From positions 177,021-188,548 of the forward strand of contig QZLH01000084.1 in NCBI GenBank assembly GCA_003833135.1: 11,528 bases of DNA, given 5' to 3'. Source of the stretch: Oehlia diaphana (taxonomy: Eukaryota; Glomeromycota; Glomeromycetes; Glomerales; Glomeraceae). The translations under genes were made by a program, and so were the position numbers. Of the stretch, positions 10,002 to 11,528 are shown piece after piece. The notes under the pieces are model-generated. The model had not been told where the DNA came from and searched no databases. It saw only the letters and a program-made list of their open reading frames with translations. Within the stretch, counting starts at the first letter, position 1. Every line of letters begins with the position of its first letter.

Positions 10002-10023
10002 GGTCGACTAAGATGTGTCGACC
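10002..10023. repeat. Perfect GC-rich inverted repeat GGTCGAC...GTCGACC
   Basis: Seven-base arms at 10002-10008 and 10017-10023 flank an 8-base loop. The arms are far more GC-rich than the surrounding DNA, and a CGCAGCAGCGCAGCGC stretch follows at about 10042-10057. This could be a stem in a structured RNA, a dyad protein-binding site, or part of an old repeat. No coding function is supported. Confidence 0.4.
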
Positions 10024-10779
10024 AGGACAGAATTAAGTATAGCCGCAGCAGCGCAGCGCATAGATAAATTTTTGTTGTAAGATTGGAAAAAGGGGTCACT
10101 TTTCACTAAGGGAACATGTTGAAGCAATTAAATAAAAGAAATTTTATTTTTAAAGAAAAGCCTAAATAATAAATATTTATTACGGATCGATTAAACCTTT
10201 ATATACAAATACTACAAGGCAAATATGTATGATAACGAATATATGTACAGAATTTATTTTTTTTTTACTTATAATTTATAATTCAATTGAATCTCCATGA
10301 CGTAAATAAAATTTTATAAAAATTACTTTTTGTTATCTTAATTTGACTTGGAAATTTCTTTCTTTTAGCGTAAGTTCCTTTTTATCATCCAATTGGTTGA
10401 AATAATCATGAATCAAATGGTACAATTCATTGGAAGGATTTAATTAATTAATGAAATTGAACACAATTTTGAAAATTGCGATCCAAAAATACAATCAAAA
10501 TTTTTGGACTAGAACTTTAATTGCTATTAGAATTATTAGGAAATGAAGTTAAAGTAACTTGAAAAAAATATTCATATGCCAATTATAAACTTTGAATATA
10601 AATTAAGAAAAATTTTAGAGTTATGGTGAAAATTGGTATAGAAATAAATATTGTAAAATTTATAAATTGAAATGAAAATAAAAAAAGTTTCAACTAAACC
10701 TAACTAAGAACAGATTGGTCAAACTCGGTTTTAAAACTAGTATAACGGACGAAGATTAATTGTCATTTACCCTCACTTT

Positions 10780-11170
10780 CTGCCCCACGTGACTTTTTGG
10801 CCGGCATTACGGAATTAAGAAATTAACCATGTGATGAATAAGGACGTGAAAATAATTTTTTACGCCTCGAAAAAAATCCAAGTCCCCAGAATACTTATGA
10901 AAAAGGGAAACGCAGAGGGAGTGACACCGCGGACAAATAATTTTACTATGATCATGTGGGGAAGAAAAGTGCTGGGTAAGATATTAAGTATCACGTGTAT
11001 CACATGATTTAATATTAACAATTTATACTTTTTTGTTTTCGGTGAACTTCCCTTTCTCATTTTCCCTTTCTCGTTTTCCCTTTCCTTCTCTTTCGTAATT
11101 CCCCTTCTTCTCTTTTCGTTTTCCCCTTATCTCCCTCTCTCATACTTCCCTTTCCCTTACTTTTTTCGTT
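10780..11170 (+). promoter_or_regulatory. Promoter-like region: E-box cluster plus pyrimidine tract
   Basis: CACGTG occurs at 10786-10791 and 10992-10997, CATGTG at 10828-10833 and 10953-10958, and CACATG at 11001-11006, all within 221 bases. The first, read on the minus strand, is GTCACGTG, the preferred site of Cbf1/USF-type bHLH factors. A pyrimidine-rich tract follows at about 11045-11165, built of loosely repeated TTTTCCCTTTCTCG units. Such tracts are common just before transcription starts in fungi, so the region may drive a gene to the right whose coding part lies beyond the window. The orientation is inferred only from the position of the tract. Confidence 0.4.
11045..11165 (+). repeat. 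Polypyrimidine tract with imperfect tandem units
   Basis: About 120 bases consist almost wholly of C and T on the plus strand, with several imperfect copies of TTTTCCCTTTCTCG near the left side decaying into mixed CT runs. It could act as a promoter element or simply be a microsatellite-like region. Confidence 0.6.
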
Positions 11171-11528
11171 TTTTTTTAGATAGACATAAACTTCGGGTTT
11201 CTTTGAACATTTTTGGATAAGAATCTTGGTAAGGAGGAATGGTTTTAGCCTATTTCTTTAACAAAACAATTATTAGGAGAAGAAAGATTTATAGAAAACC
11301 GTTTAAATACACATAATAATTCCATAAAATTATTGTAATCAATTTTTAAAAAATGAAATAGTTAAATTAATAATATTGAAGCAATCAATTTTTGTCAGTG
11401 ATGTCAAAACGACCCTAGCATCACCATGTAAAAAATGGTAGCCGGATTTGTTGCCAGGTTACACATAATCTGCGCACATGATCCGGACGATTATTTTCGG
11501 TAATTATTATATTAATAAAAACTATATT
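11171..11528. other. Right-edge stretch without a recognisable gene
   Basis: There is no supported coding exon. The longest ATG-started frame following the pyrimidine tract is a 25-codon one at 11239, too short and unrecognised to call. A structured, less AT-rich piece lies at about 11390-11490. Confidence 0.4.
11398..11486. repeat. Less AT-rich piece with two inverted repeat pairs
   Basis: GTGATG (11398-11403) pairs with CATCAC (11419-11424), and CCGGAT (11442-11447) pairs with ATCCGG (11481-11486). The segment is compositionally unlike its AT-rich flanks and ends close to the window edge. It may be the end of a dispersed non-coding repeat; no coding frame was recognised. Confidence 0.3.

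Larger units (their letters stand above)
9320..10780. other. Gene-free stretch downstream of the P450 gene
   Basis: No coding exon or RNA gene could be supported. The first part should hold the P450 3' untranslated region, but no polyadenylation signal is clear close to the stop; an AATAAA occurs only near 9590. Two perfect stem-loops (9668-9691 and 10002-10023) and a less AT-rich patch (about 9890-10100) are the only structures noted. Confidence 0.5.

Noticed and set aside
9899..10099. 66-codon minus-strand frame
   Set aside because: No family recognised; the less AT-rich composition alone keeps it open, and it runs across the GTCGAC dyad.
10860..11060. 66-codon minus-strand frame
   Set aside because: Low-information frame crossing the E-box and pyrimidine region, with no recognisable motif.
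1..11528. CRISPR arrays, operons, ribosome binding sites, tRNA or rRNA genes
   Set aside because: No regularly spaced repeats, cloverleaf or rRNA-like segments were seen, and spliced genes show the DNA is eukaryotic.

Overview
The window looks like nuclear DNA from a very AT-rich fungus, most likely an arbuscular mycorrhizal fungus of the Rhizophagus/Glomus group. The evidence is short spliceosomal introns (71 to 132 bp, GT...AG), a protein kinase resembling the large, expanded kinase families of these fungi (N-terminal Cys-rich segment, HRDLH catalytic loop, DLG in place of DFG, Ser/Asn-rich tail), and a fungal microsomal-type P450. The assignment rests on remembered protein families; no search was run.

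Layout, left to right. Positions 2-400 (+): an unrecognised reading frame open at the left edge, broken by one in-frame TGA. Positions 380-2193 (-): a five-exon protein kinase gene, reconstructed here from splice signals and family similarity. It would encode about 502 residues, but its first exon needs a -1 frame change at a run of eight A. Positions 2194-4233: gene-free AT-rich DNA. Positions 4234 to about 5475 (-): a decayed aldo/keto reductase gene that keeps its intron pattern but carries several stops and frame breaks and has lost its catalytic centre. Positions 5480-6690: no gene, but a less AT-rich repeat-like patch at 6185-6365. Positions 6690-7262: a foldback-like structure whose two inverted arms are built of degenerate copies of a TTTCCCGAA motif. 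Positions 7577-9319 (+): a complete two-exon cytochrome P450 gene of 536 residues. Positions 9320-10780: no recognisable gene, with two perfect stem-loops. Positions 10780-11170: a promoter-like stretch with clustered CACGTG/CATGTG boxes followed by a long pyrimidine tract. Positions 11390-11490: a less AT-rich piece with nested inverted repeats.

Nothing suggests the genes form a pathway. This is a typical sparse fungal region holding one signalling-type kinase, one oxidative enzyme, one dead oxidoreductase and repeat debris. The points most worth checking are the kinase frame break and micro-exons, the unusual I-helix of the P450, the aldo/keto reductase relic and the foldback element.
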